A stretch of DNA of 64,000 bases, taken from positions 26,224 through 90,223 of the forward strand of contig NZ_JACTUZ010000008.1 in NCBI RefSeq assembly GCF_014490445.1, in the 5' to 3' direction. A program made the position numbers and the translations under genes. This stretch comes from Pseudoroseomonas ludipueritiae (GTDB lineage: Bacteria; Pseudomonadota; Alphaproteobacteria; Acetobacterales; Acetobacteraceae). Positions 28,561 to 38,379 of the stretch are shown piece by piece (within the stretch, counting starts at the first letter, position 1; each line of letters begins with the position of its first letter). The notes below the pieces were generated by a model. The model was not told where the DNA came from. It saw nothing but the letters and a program-made list of their open reading frames with translations, and did no database searches.

Positions 28561-29828
28561 TCGAAAAACCTCGCTGTTGAGGCGCTGACCTGATTCACTG
28601 TCGCTGGTCAGCGGAGGCAGTGATGATGGCAAGTCAGCCTGGCTTCTTCGATGTGGAGGAGCGGTATGCGGCGCTCTCCGCGGCGGGCGATCGGCTGGAG
28701 CGGCGCTCGGCCGTGGTCGGTTTCGAGATCTTCCGTCCGGTGCTGGATGCGGCGCTGGCGCGATCGGATCGTAGCCGTGGCGGACGCCCGCCCTATGATG
28801 CGGTGCTGATGTTCCGGATCCTGTTGCTGCAGGCCCTCTACAGCCTCTCGGATGAGCAGGCCGAGTTCCAGCTGCGCGACCGCTTGAGCTTCATGCGCTT
28901 TGCTGGGCTTGCCCTGCACCAGGTGGTGCCGGACGCCAAGACGATCTGGCTCTATCGCGAGCAGCTCAAGCAGGCCGGTGCCTTAGAGGGGCTGTTCCGC
29001 CGCTTCGATGAGGTGCTGGCGGCCAAGGGCTTTCTCGCCATGGGTGGACAGATCATCGATGCGACGATCATCGCCGCGCCGCGCCAGAAGCTGACCCTGG
29101 AGGAGAAGGCCACCATCCGGGGCGGCGGCACGCCAGAGGGTTGGTCAGCAGCCAAGCGGGCACAGAAGGACTGCGATGCCCGTTGGACGCTCAAGCGTGG
29201 CAGAGCCAAACCCGAGCCCAAGGGTGCGCCGCGCCAAGCCATTCAGATCGCTGTGCCCATCTTCGGCTACAAGAGCCACATCGGCATCGACCGGCGACAC
29301 GGGCTGATCCGCCGCTGGACGGTGACCGATGCCGCCCAGCACGACAGCCGCAGCTTTCCGGCTCTCCTGGATCCTGAGAACACCGCCAGCCGCGTCTGGG
29401 CGGACACTGCCTATCGCACCAAGCGCAACCTGGAGGTGCTGGAACGGCGCGGTCTGTCTGAGAGGATCCAGTTCCGCCGGCCACCGCGCCGCGGGCTCTC
29501 CGAGCTTCAGGCCAAGGCCAATGCCGCCCGCGCCCGGATCCGCTCGGGCATCGAGCATGTTTTCGCCGCGCAGAAGCATCGCATGGCACTCTTCGTACGC
29601 ACCATCGGCCTGGCGCGGGCGCAGGTGAAGATCGGCATGGCCAACTTGGCGTACAACTTTGTCCGCCTCGCCTAGCTCAGCGCCCGAACTGCGCCCGCAT
29701 AGCCCCGCAGCTCCAGCGAATGAGATGCCGGCCACGCCAAGCCGGTCACGCCACCTCGTCAGCAAGGCCAGTTCGCTGCCTCAGGTGCCTGTCAGGCCGC
29801 CAGCACAGCCCAGCAACAGGTTCTTCGA
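28561..29828 (+). mobile_element. IS5-family insertion sequence, apparently complete
   Basis: One intact transposase gene is bracketed by short inverted repeats: TCGAAAAACCT at 28561-28571 and AGGTTCTTCGA at 29818-29828 (10 of 11 pair). The right end interrupts an IS110 coding start on the minus strand. The rest of that IS110 gene is not recognisable on the left side, so flanking deletions followed insertion. The exact ends and any target duplication are uncertain. Confidence 0.6.
28623..29675 (+). CDS. IS5-family transposase
   Basis: 350 aa from ATG 28623, six bases after GGAGG; GTG 28620 is an alternative. The DUF772 N-terminal domain shows GRPPYDAVLMFRILLLQALY and SDEQAEFQLRDRLSFMRF. The DDE domain follows: GGQIIDATIIAAPRQ (first Asp), YKSHIGIDRRHGLIRRW, VWADTAYRT (second Asp) and the C-terminal EHVFAAQKHRM (Glu). 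Full length with all acidic residues, so the element could be active. It catalyses cut-and-paste movement of its own element. Confidence 0.9.
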   Translation: MMASQPGFFDVEERYAALSAAGDRLERRSAVVGFEIFRPVLDAALARSDRSRGGRPPYDAVLMFRILLLQALYSLSDEQAEFQLRDRLSFMRFAGLALHQVVPDAKTIWLYREQLKQAGALEGLFRRFDEVLAAKGFLAMGGQIIDATIIAAPRQKLTLEEKATIRGGGTPEGWSAAKRAQKDCDARWTLKRGRAKPEPKGAPRQAIQIAVPIFGYKSHIGIDRRHGLIRRWTVTDAAQHDSRSFPALLDPENTASRVWADTAYRTKRNLEVLERRGLSERIQFRRPPRRGLSELQAKANAARARIRSGIEHVFAAQKHRMALFVRTIGLARAQVKIGMANLAYNFVRLA

Positions 29829-29878
29829 GGCATCCAGCTGTTCTTGCCGAGGTCGATACCCAATACCGCGATCTGCAT
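29829..29878 (-). pseudogene. IS110-family transposase start, interrupted
   Basis: The minus strand begins ATG at 29878 and reads MQIAVLGIDLGKNS, the conserved first residues of IS110 transposases, including the first Asp of the DEDD site. It then runs into the right end of the IS5 element. Only the first 14 or so codons remain. Confidence 0.65.
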
Positions 29879-30235
29879 CGTTCAGGCTCCCGTCCCTTTG
29901 GTTGCCCCTGCAGCTTACCGCTGCGGGCGTGAGGGGCGGGCCATCCCATAATTTCTGACACTCCCCAGACACTACGGGGAGGCTTCGTACCGATCCCCGC
30001 CTCTATACAGAGGCAGCCCCGCGACGACCATGGTCATGCGGTACCCAACCCGCGCATCAGAGATGGATCAACCGTCGCTCGTCATCCGCCTCCTCACCCG
30101 AACGCCTCTGCATCGAGAGCAACGCCTGCACGGCGACTGGTGACGCGCGCCTACCCCTTGAAGAGACGGACATCAGAGATGTTTGATCCCAGGGTTTGAT
30201 GGTGCAGTCTTCCATCAGGCGTGGAGGGACGCGCT
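29879..30235. other. Non-coding IS flanks (IS110 upstream region, IS481 left end)
   Basis: No gene seen. Bases 29879-29960 look like IS110 upstream sequence. The start TGTTTGATCCCAGGGTTTGA near 30179 has the TGT and spacing of an IS481 left end, about 55 bp before its transposase start. The part between is unassigned. Confidence 0.4.
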
Positions 30236-30776
30236 ATGGGCTAGGTTCACCATGGAAGCGCCACAACGACAGCGGCGCTCCGTCGAGCGATACAGCATAG
30301 TCAAGAGAGCCTGAGAGGGCTGGCCCGGCGCTACGGGATCAACCCGAAGACAGTCGCGAAGTGGAGAAAGCGAACCTCCGCCTCCGACCGCCGCACCGGC
30401 CCCCAGGAGCCCAGGTCAACCGTCCTGTCGGTCGAAGATGAGGCCGTCGTCGTGGCCTTCCGCCGCCACACGCTGCTGCCGCTCGATGGCTGCCTCTACG
30501 CCCTCCAGCCCTCCCTTCCGCACCTCACCCGCTCCAGCCTGCACCGCTGCCTCCAACGCCATGGCATCAGCCGCCTGCCCGAGACCGAGGGCGACAAGCC
30601 GGGGCGCTCGAAGTTCAAGCGTTACCCGATCGGCTACTTCCACATCGACATTGCCGAGGTTCGGACGGAGCAGGGCAAGCTCCACCTCTTCGTCGCCATC
30701 GACAGAACCTCGAAGTTCGCCTTCGTGGAACTGCACGAGAAGGCCACGCGCCGTGTCGCCAGCAACTTCCTCCGGG
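30236..30776 (+). pseudogene. IS481-family transposase, 5' part (amber codon 3, split by ISL3)
   Basis: Reading from ATG 30236 gives MG, then TAG, then VHHGSATTTAALRRAIQHSQ. IS481 relatives have Gln at codon 3, so one C-to-T change made an amber codon. The frame then runs through HTH GLARRYGINPKTVAKWRKR and the first catalytic segment (YFHIDIAEVRTEQGK, LFVAIDRTSKFAF). At 30776 it is cut by an ISL3 element and resumes at 32555. Removing the element with one 6-bp duplicate restores the frame exactly (NFLR joined to ALAAAVPY). Confidence 0.85.
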
Positions 30777-32548
30777 TGTCAACGCCGCCTGAATCGTGGT
30801 TCTCCCGCATTTCCCGTGCTGCTGGGTGGTAGGTACAGCGCCTGGGACGCAGATGAGGCGCCGTCGCCTCCCTTGTGAGACCTGCCATGCTCAAGCGTCT
30901 GCTGCCCCTGATCCCGGCGGGGTTGCTGGTCCGGCAGATCCTGCCGGCGCCGGGCGGCCTCGTCATTGTGGTCGCGCCCCGGGACAGGGCAGTGGCCTGC
31001 CCGGACTGCGGCGCCCCTTCGGCGGTGGTGCACAGCCGGTATGACCGCCATCTGCAGGATCTGCCCTGGCAGGGTCGTCCGGTGACCTTGCAGATCCAGG
31101 CGCGCCGCCTGCGCTGTCGCAATCGGGAGTGTCGGCGCCAAACCTTTGTGGAGCGCCTAGCAGAGGGCGCCGCAGGTGGGGCACGTCGCACCCTTCGGCT
31201 GGCCGATCTGCAGCGGCATCTCGGCCTCGCCCTGGGCGGTGAGGCCGGCGCGCGGCTCGCGGCGAGGCTGGCCATTCCCGTCAGTGCTGACACGCTGCTC
31301 CGCATGGCCTGTCGGAGTAGTCCGCCGCCAGAGCCCGGGCCGCCTCCACGTGTTCTCGGGGTCGATGACTGGGCTTGGCGCCGCGGCCACCGGTACGGCA
31401 GCATCCTCGTCGATCTGGAGCGCAATCAGGTGGTGGATCTCCTGCCGGATCGCCAGGCCGAGACCCTGAGCGACTGGCTCAGGCAGCACCCTGGCGTGGA
31501 GGTTGTCGCCCGTGACCGGGCCTGCACCTACGTGGATGGCGCTCGCCAGGGCGCGCCGGGCGCCGTGCAGGTCGCCGATCGATGGCACCTGCTGCGCAAC
31601 CTCGGTGATGCCGTTCAGGCGGTGATGGAGCGCCATCACGCCGCCATCCGGCGGATCGGACGAGGTGGCGACCGACTGTGCCATGAGGGCGGCTGCCGCT
31701 GTCCCCATGCAGGCCAGACCCTCGGCAGCCCAGCAGCGCCAGGAGGCGGGACGGTTACGTCGGCAGGCCCGCTACGAGGAAGCCACCAGCATGCACGTGG
31801 CCGGCGTCTCGATCAGCGACATGTCGCGCCAGCTGGGCGCCGATCGCAAGACGCTCCGTCACTGGCTGCAGGCCAGGGCCGCCCCAAGTTGGTGCAAGGC
31901 ACGGCGGGGCAGCATCCTGGATCGCCACCGCGCTACCCTGGAGCGGCGCTGGGCGGAGGGCTGCCACAATGCTGTCCGGCTGTGGCGGGAACTGGCCAGC
32001 GCCGGCTTTCCCGGCCGCCCCTCGACCGTCCGGGCCTGGGCCACCGAGCAGCGCAGGCGTGATCCCGCAGCATCCCTGCCGGGAGCAGCCAGGGGGCAGA
32101 TCTGGCAACCGCCGACGCTCCGCCGCACCACGCGTCTCCTCATGGCAGGCGGCGAGCTATTGTCCGACACCGACCGCATATTCGCCGCGCGCTTGCTGGA
32201 GGTGCCAGCACTGCAGGCCACTGTTGCCGCCGCCAAGCGCCTTGCCCGTCTGCTGCGGCGGAAAGCGGATGACAGGCTTGAGGAGGCGCTGGATGAGGCT
32301 GCCGCCAGCCCCCTCGCAAGCTTTGTCGCCGAGTTGCGCAAGGACATCGCTGCGGTGCGCGCCGCATTGGAACTGCCCTGGACCACCAGTCCCGTTGAGG
32401 GCCAGATCAACCGGCTCAAGATGATCAAGCGCACCATGTATGGCCGCGCAGGCTTTGAGCTCCTTCGTGCCCGCGTTCTCTGCGCCTCATGAGGTCGAAA
32501 CAGCAGCACGGGAAATGCGGGAGAACCAGTATTCACCCGGCATCTACA
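30777..32548 (+). mobile_element. ISL3-family insertion sequence nested in IS481
   Basis: 1772 bp. The ends are inverted repeats of about 47 bp (30777-30823 and 32502-32548); the inner 26 bp are identical, starting GGTTCTCCCGCATTTCCCGT, and the outer 21 are imperfect. The flanks are TCCGGG at 30771-30776 and 32549-32554, a 6-bp target duplication. Its deletion restores the host IS481 reading frame. Boundaries are therefore well supported. Confidence 0.85.
30887..32492 (+). pseudogene. ISL3-family transposase with internal frameshift
   Basis: From ATG 30887 the first frame gives an N-terminal zinc ribbon ([10 protein letters not shown]...CRNREC), then the DDE domain ([50 protein letters not shown]). 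Near 31665-31720 the homology passes to another frame ([29 protein letters not shown]) and ends with LPWTTSPVEGQINRLKMIKR, which carries the catalytic Glu. One indel separates the halves. This may be an inactivating mutation, or recoding if seen in other copies. Confidence 0.8.
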
Positions 32549-33075
32549 TCCGGGCGCTCGCCGCCGCGGTTCCCTACAGGATCCACACCGTGCTCACCGA
32601 CAACGGCACGCACTTCACCGACCCCACCGGTGGCGGCTGGACGCCTGGGGACATCCGGCAGATGCTGGCGCGCAAGGAGCCATTCCTCTGCCATGCCTTC
32701 GAGCTCGCCTGCGCCGAGCTCAACATCGAGCACAGGCTGACCAAGCCGCGACAACCATGGACGAACGGTCAGGTCGAGCGCATGAACCGCACCATCAAGG
32801 ATGCGGCCGTGAAGAGGTTCCACTACGAGAGCCACGATCAGCTCCGCCAGCACCTCGGCGACTTCGTCGCCGCCTATAACTTCGCCCGTCGGCTGAAGAC
32901 TCTACGGGGCCTCACGCCCTACGAGGCCATCTGCAAAACCTGGGCGGAGGAGCCATCCAGGTTCATCCATGACCCGCACCACCAAATCCCGGGACCGAAC
33001 ATTTTCGCATTCCACAAGAACCTGCGGGTACATCAACGCCTTCGTGATAATCCCCGACTTCCCCAGCGTGTTTGA
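32549..33075 (+). pseudogene. IS481-family transposase, 3' part
   Basis: Continuation of the gene interrupted at 30776. It reads ALAAAVPYRIHTVLTDNGTHF (second Asp), ELNIEHRLTKPRQPWTNGQ, VERMNRTIKDA (Glu), and ends near HHQIPGPN at about 33000. The normal stop and right end are missing, so the tail to 33075 is foreign sequence. This half could not be made from its own start. Confidence 0.85.
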
Positions 33076-33117
33076 AGCACCCTTATAATAACAAGATTGC
33101 GCTGCAAACCGTTTGGG

Positions 33118-34125
33118 ATGCCTGTTATGGTAATCAACAAGACGACGACTGCTATTGTGATCGGCCTAAGCCTCTCTAGCTATTCTGTAGAAGCTGAGGC
33201 CCCGCAAGAGGACCGGATCGACGTCGCCGAAGCGGTCGATCCAATGGTGCTACATGGCGCTCAGAGTTCGGCTGCTATCTTCCAAGCAGGAACACTTCCC
33301 CGTATCGCAGGCGGCCTATACGAAATTAGTCGTCCTACAACATACGCTGACGGCTATAGGTACTCTCAAAACGTTGGATCGCCTTCATTTCCACTCTGCC
33401 AGCCAGTGGCTAACTTTGCTTCGGAGGTATCTGCTGCACTGTGCTCCGGAGTACTTGTGTCACGTCGTTGGGTGGCAACAGCTGGCCACTGCGCTGACAA
33501 CGAGGCTTTGCTAGAGCCGCCAAGTGCTCCGATGCGGGTGGTCTTTGGGTTTCGCAATGTTCGGCCAACCTCTCCTGACGCACAGCCATCTGCCGCGCCG
33601 ACAGAGTTCCCGCAGAGTCATGTCTATGATGTCGTGGCAGCATTGGTGGGGCGTCCTCCTAGCGTCAGCCAAGCATCGAGGTGGGACTGGGCATTGCTGC
33701 AACTCGATCGAGACGTTGATCCTGCTGTTGCTGTGGTGGCAGACATGCGGAGATCAGGCGTGATCGAAGTTGGCACTCCAGTGGTAATTCATAGCCATCC
33801 ACATGGCTTGGCTCTGAAGTATCAAAAGGCCACTGTTTCAAACTCAGGCCTCTCGGCTCCAAATCAATTAGATAGAGGATTCTTCACGCTCGGTGGCAGT
33901 AGGTCGTACAAAGCGAGTTCCGGCGGGGGCGCCTTCAATGCTTCGACAGGAGAACTTGAAGGTATACTAACGACTGGCCCTGCGGAAATGGAGTTGGACC
34001 AAAGCAAGGAGCCTCAGTGTTGGCGCCTTTGCGTTCCAAAGCCAGGGACAGCCGACACTTGTGACAGAGCCGAGGTTCTCCGGATCGACATAATTCGGCG
34101 CTTTCTCTCATTAGTTCAGCAGTAG
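33118..34125 (+). CDS. Secreted trypsin-like (S1) serine protease
   Basis: 335 aa from ATG 33118 (ATG 33127 possible). A signal peptide (TTTAIVIGLSLSSYSVEA) leads to a chymotrypsin-fold domain. The triad is visible: His124 in VATAGHC, Asp190 in RWDWALLQLD, and Ser268 in KASSGGGAF. The usual Asp before the serine (GDSGG) is Ser here, as in some V8/glutamyl-endopeptidase-like enzymes. The DNA is clearly AT-richer than the surroundings, suggesting separate acquisition. The downstream secreted eight-cysteine protein is probably co-expressed. Confidence 0.85.
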   Translation: MPVMVINKTTTAIVIGLSLSSYSVEAEAPQEDRIDVAEAVDPMVLHGAQSSAAIFQAGTLPRIAGGLYEISRPTTYADGYRYSQNVGSPSFPLCQPVANFASEVSAALCSGVLVSRRWVATAGHCADNEALLEPPSAPMRVVFGFRNVRPTSPDAQPSAAPTEFPQSHVYDVVAALVGRPPSVSQASRWDWALLQLDRDVDPAVAVVADMRRSGVIEVGTPVVIHSHPHGLALKYQKATVSNSGLSAPNQLDRGFFTLGGSRSYKASSGGGAFNASTGELEGILTTGPAEMELDQSKEPQCWRLCVPKPGTADTCDRAEVLRIDIIRRFLSLVQQ

Positions 34126-34249
34126 AGGCTCGGTGCATGCACAGAATGGCATGGTGCATTCGCTCACCCTTATTTCTGAACCGTCACGAATTATATTGAC
34201 CGCCTACGTACTCGCACTTATTCTATCGTCGCAGCCCGGAGATACAACG

Positions 34250-34792
34250 ATGATGAAAGCGTTGGTCGGCACTGCTTTAAGTGCTCTGCTGGTCTGGTTC
34301 AGCTTCGATAGTTTGGCACAGCCTACAGACAAAGCAGCAGTTCTCCGTGCCCACTGTCCCGAAGACAGCTTCAGGGATTTCACAGGGTGGGGAAACTATT
34401 GTCCCATTGCGCGGAAAGAGGCTGTAAGGCGGTACAACGAGTTGGTGGATTCAACGACCGAGTCCGTCTGCCTTGTTGGAACTGTGCAGAGGACTTCTTG
34501 GCAGCAGACGAGCAACTGTGGCACTGATCCTGATAAGGATTGGACACATGTCTGCGTCGGTCCTGCTCCATACGATGGATGGCTCACAATCACATGGGGT
34601 GGCGGGTCTGGATTTTGGCAGCCTGCTGTTAAGGCTGGTGAGGTTCGACGCATACTCTGGAAGTCCATCTCGCCTGAGGAAGATTGGATGGGATGTTATT
34701 CCAATACTCCTGTTCCGGCGGACCAATGCACCGCGAGGACAGCTCTCAAACCAAATTGCATGGGTGAGCCGCTGCCGGGGATCTCGCAGTGA
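34250..34792 (+). CDS. Secreted eight-cysteine protein next to the serine protease
   Basis: 180 aa from ATG 34250, preceded by CCCGGAG at 34235-34241; the frame is open back to 34133, but that part is not protein-like. The signal peptide is MMKALVGTALSALLVWFSFDS. The mature part has exactly eight cysteines, plus several Trp/Gly segments (WLTITWGGGSGFWQ). No family recognised. It lies 124 bp after the S1 protease on the same strand and is equally AT-rich. A substrate, inhibitor or pro-protein for the protease are all possible. Confidence 0.6.
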   Translation: MMKALVGTALSALLVWFSFDSLAQPTDKAAVLRAHCPEDSFRDFTGWGNYCPIARKEAVRRYNELVDSTTESVCLVGTVQRTSWQQTSNCGTDPDKDWTHVCVGPAPYDGWLTITWGGGSGFWQPAVKAGEVRRILWKSISPEEDWMGCYSNTPVPADQCTARTALKPNCMGEPLPGISQ

Positions 34793-34986
34793 GGTGTCCG
34801 TCGACGAATGCTATGGGACCGTTTAGCCTTCTTACAAACGCGGCAACGTAGCCTTGGCAGTAAAGCTACCGCTTCAGCCCCATCAAGAGCTGCTATTGCC
34901 ATCCCGGCTTTCGTACGACGGATGAGAAGAGATGGCACTGATATGTTGGTCGGGATCAGCAACAAGGAAGCTGCCGCCCCAAGACC

Positions 34987-37900
34987 TTACCCGTGAAAAA
35001 CAGGAGCAACTCCTCGGGCCATGGCCTCGGCAATGGCGGGCAGGTCGGGCAATATGGCGCGATCTGCGATGAACACATTGGATTCCGCTGCGAGCCTGCG
35101 AGCTGCCAATGAAGCGCGGCCATTCGTGATCGTCAGCAATAGAGGATCCTGAAGCCATTGATACTTTCGGCTGTAACTCGCCTTTGCACGAATGACATCA
35201 TGAACCGCCTCCTCATCTGTAGAGCCCCCAAGGGTGCGGTGTTTGCACTGACAGATGATTGGCCGCACCGCCGTTCCCGGAGGTGACCGGAGGACAATGT
35301 CAGCACCACCATCACCGCTAGAAGGAGTAGTGAAAGCCTGGAACCCAGCGCGGCGGAACTGGTCCTCCGCCCACGCCTCGAATTGCTTCCAACCCATGGT
35401 GTCCAAGCGATCAAGCTCATCATCCGGCCGCGCGCCATTCATGACGGTGTTCATCATCTGGCTGACTTCTTCTTCGGTCGGCTGGGTTGAGACCACGATG
35501 TCACGACTTAGATTGCGCTTGCGGGCCAGCAACTCGCTTAGCACCAAGTCGTAGGATGCGTCCCCAAGGGTCGGATGAACTGCGAGCGGCAAATGAATGT
35601 TCACGTCGCGGACCTGGCCAATGCGGTAGATGCGATCGCTGCATTGATCCTCGACCGCTGGATTCCACCAGCGCTCCATATGCACCACGTGGTTAGCTGC
35701 TGTGAGAGTAAGGCCGACACCAGCAGATTTCGGCCCAAGCAGCAGCACATCAAAGCCACGCCCAGTCTGAAAGTCACTTTTGATCCTGCTGATTGCCTTG
35801 GTCTGAGTGTCACCGTTGATGAGTTGCGGATAGCGCGGCAGGCGATAGCGGTGACGGATGATCTCGCTCAGCACCCGCTGTCCCATGTGGCTATCAACGA
35901 ATACCAGGACGCGTTCGCCATTGCGGTGGGCATCATCAAGGATCCCGAACAGTAGGGTGAAGCGCGCTGAGGCGGCGATGATGCCTTCATGCTCGGCAGG
36001 CGAAGATGGGATGCGCAGATCAGGGTGGAAGGCGACCTTGCGGATCTCCTGGAGGGCTTGCAAGGCAGTCGTGCGCTTTGCCCGCCGGGAAGCCAGAACG
36101 GCATCATAAACCCGCGCTTGCTCCGGCGTCATGAACTGGGTGTGGACGCGCTCGGTCTTCCGAGGCAAGCCTTCCAGCGTGTCCGCCTTGAATCGCCGCA
36201 GCATCACCGCTTCGCAACGGCGTCCATCGATTTCAGTAGGCTCGATCAGCTGGCGGCGAAGTGCTTCAATCTGATCCTGGCTCGGGCTGGCTTCATAAGT
36301 CTTGACGAAATCCTTGGCGCTCATCCCTAAGAAGCCGGGCCAAGCCGTGTCGAGGAGTGACCAGAGGTCCGCCACCGTATTCTCGATGGGCGTCCCGGTC
36401 ATCATCACAGTGAAGTCGGCCTGCTGGCATTTGGCTGCGTTGCTGCTGCGGGTTGTGAGCGACTTTACCTTCTGCGCCTCGTCGTAGATGGCGACTTGGA
36501 AGCGCACCTTTCCGAAGGAGAAGTGGTAGTCGCGCAGGGTGTCGTAGGTGGTCAGTACCCAGTCTGCATCAGTCAGCGCTTGGAGATTCAAGGTATGGGT
36601 GCCAATCGCGCCCTCCTTTTCACGCCGGACCTTCAGGGCGCGAAGATGCTGGTCATAGGCAAGCACAGCCCGGCTACCGAGCCCAGCCGGGCCCAGATGC
36701 TGGGCAATTTCATCACGCCAGTTCTCCAGCAGCTTCTTGGGCGCCACCAGTAGGATCGGCCGTTCACTGCGCGAGCTACGGCGCATCCAGTGAAGGAAGG
36801 CCAAGACCTGGAAGGTCTTCCCGAGCCCCATGTCGTCGGCGAGCAGCACCCCAGGCATGCCACAGAGATAGGCGCGCTGCAGCCAGGAGATTCCTTCCGT
36901 CTGGTGCGGCAACGGAGTAGTAGGAAGCGCTATTTCGCCAACGCCGCGTGCCAGGCTTCCTTCAGGATCGCGCATGCGTGCGTTGAACTGGAGATCCTCG
37001 GCATTCTGTGCCGCATGCAGCACAAGCAGCTTGGGCGGAGCATCTGGTTCTGGCTTGCTCCCCTCCTTTGCGGGAGGGCTGACCAAACCGCGCAGCTTAG
37101 CCACCGTCTCTTCCAGGTCAGGCAGGAGCAGGATGTCACGACCTTGAAAGTTTACATGACTGAGGCCCTGAACCCGTGCCTCTTCAATGCTGTCCCGTAA
37201 ATTGCTGACGTCACTCGCCCGGACCACCAATGGCGGGATGTCGTCCTGGAGCGGGATAGTGAAGACCTCTTCCTCGCCGCCATCACCGTCGGGGAACCAG
37301 TTGCGGTAGACCGGGAGCTTGAAAGAAAGGGTGATGCCGGTCCATTCCCGTACGCCGAGCACCCGCTCACCGTAGTCCATGGCCTCTTCAACCATGCTGC
37401 CGCACAGCACGTCACCGGTGCCACCTGCCTCCTCAATGGCTTCAGTCAGGAAGGCGCGCGGGTTCGTCCGGAAAGCCGCGCGTGTTGGGGCATCGGACCT
37501 GTTAACCTTCTCCACTACGCGGAGGGCCGCGGCCACCGGGGCATCGACCACCACATACACGCCATGATCTAGTCGGTAGTGGCTGCGGCCACCCTGATTG
37601 GCAAACAGCACCGAGCGGAACCTGGCGGCATGCGTCTCCGGCAGCAGTGGCTCCCGCTCTACGGTCACCTCGTCCTGGGTGAATTCAGCCAGCGGCGGCT
37701 GCGGCACGTCCCCGTAGAGCAAGGGCTCAAAGTAGTCGCCCGCTCCGGCTGCCGGCTCGATGGCCAGTCCGGTGGCATGGTGGATGGTGATGCTAGAGAG
37801 ATAAGGATCTGCCGCTGCATCACCGGTCGCCCTCCGTAGGGCTGCTTTGACCCGATCGAGCTGCACCATGCGTGCATCGAGGATGGCACCATCCGACAAC

Positions 37901-38379
37901 ACCGGAAGGTCGTTCAACCGCTCCACCTGATCTAAGAGAGAAAAGATCGGCTCCGGTACTAGGAACTGGTCAGCGACGCTTTGCAGCAGGACACCTGAGC
38001 GGCGCAATCCCGCAGCAGTTGTGCCGTCCTTCATCAACCAGGACAGCTCGATGCGAAAGGATGGGCCGCTAATCCCGCCTTGGTGCTTCAGGTGCAGCGC
38101 ATGTGGACAATGCTGCGGCAAGCCAAGTAAGGCTGTCTCGGCAACCGACATGCATGCGATGGTGGCGTGTGGCACTATAGCGCCGTCACCATGCTGGTCG
38201 GCCGCGTCTTGTTCCAGCAACATGTTGAGCAGACTGATGGCAGGATGCATGCCTGCTTGCCAACTATGGCGAGCGATGGGCTGACGGGCGCGTCTAAACA
38301 GGCTGATGCGGCTGACGTAGAAGTAGATGCCTTCTTCCAGTGCCTCCCACACTAACTCATGTTTTGTCATGATTGTCAC
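34987..38379 (-). CDS. zorD: Zorya effector ZorD: SNF2 helicase with Mrr-type nuclease
   Basis: 1130 aa. The N-terminal 480 residues are the ZorD-specific region. The SNF2 motor has DDMGLGKT near residue 516 (Walker A) and a DEAQ box (IYDEAQKVKS) near 633. The second RecA lobe includes the arginine-finger region (YRIGQVRDVNIH). The C-terminal Mrr-like PD-(D/E)XK nuclease shows GDGGADIVL and QCKHRT near residue 1045. Zorya's ZorD degrades phage DNA after the ZorAB motor senses envelope perturbation. The ATG overlaps the zorC stop by 4 bp (ATGA). Intact. Confidence 0.92.
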   Translation of the reverse strand: MTIMTKHELVWEALEEGIYFYVSRISLFRRARQPIARHSWQAGMHPAISLLNMLLEQDAADQHGDGAIVPHATIACMSVAETALLGLPQHCPHALHLKHQGGISGPSFRIELSWLMKDGTTAAGLRRSGVLLQSVADQFLVPEPIFSLLDQVERLNDLPVLSDGAILDARMVQLDRVKAALRRATGDAAADPYLSSITIHHATGLAIEPAAGAGDYFEPLLYGDVPQPPLAEFTQDEVTVEREPLLPETHAARFRSVLFANQGGRSHYRLDHGVYVVVDAPVAAALRVVEKVNRSDAPTRAAFRTNPRAFLTEAIEEAGGTGDVLCGSMVEEAMDYGERVLGVREWTGITLSFKLPVYRNWFPDGDGGEEEVFTIPLQDDIPPLVVRASDVSNLRDSIEEARVQGLSHVNFQGRDILLLPDLEETVAKLRGLVSPPAKEGSKPEPDAPPKLLVLHAAQNAEDLQFNARMRDPEGSLARGVGEIALPTTPLPHQTEGISWLQRAYLCGMPGVLLADDMGLGKTFQVLAFLHWMRRSSRSERPILLVAPKKLLENWRDEIAQHLGPAGLGSRAVLAYDQHLRALKVRREKEGAIGTHTLNLQALTDADWVLTTYDTLRDYHFSFGKVRFQVAIYDEAQKVKSLTTRSSNAAKCQQADFTVMMTGTPIENTVADLWSLLDTAWPGFLGMSAKDFVKTYEASPSQDQIEALRRQLIEPTEIDGRRCEAVMLRRFKADTLEGLPRKTERVHTQFMTPEQARVYDAVLASRRAKRTTALQALQEIRKVAFHPDLRIPSSPAEHEGIIAASARFTLLFGILDDAHRNGERVLVFVDSHMGQRVLSEIIRHRYRLPRYPQLINGDTQTKAISRIKSDFQTGRGFDVLLLGPKSAGVGLTLTAANHVVHMERWWNPAVEDQCSDRIYRIGQVRDVNIHLPLAVHPTLGDASYDLVLSELLARKRNLSRDIVVSTQPTEEEVSQMMNTVMNGARPDDELDRLDTMGWKQFEAWAEDQFRRAGFQAFTTPSSGDGGADIVLRSPPGTAVRPIICQCKHRTLGGSTDEEAVHDVIRAKASYSRKYQWLQDPLLLTITNGRASLAARRLAAESNVFIADRAILPDLPAIAEAMARGVAPVFHG

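Noticed and set aside
28330-28632. Minus-strand frame of 100 codons before the IS5 transposase
   Set aside because: It overlaps the start of the IS5 transposase and the IS end, and its product matches no known family.
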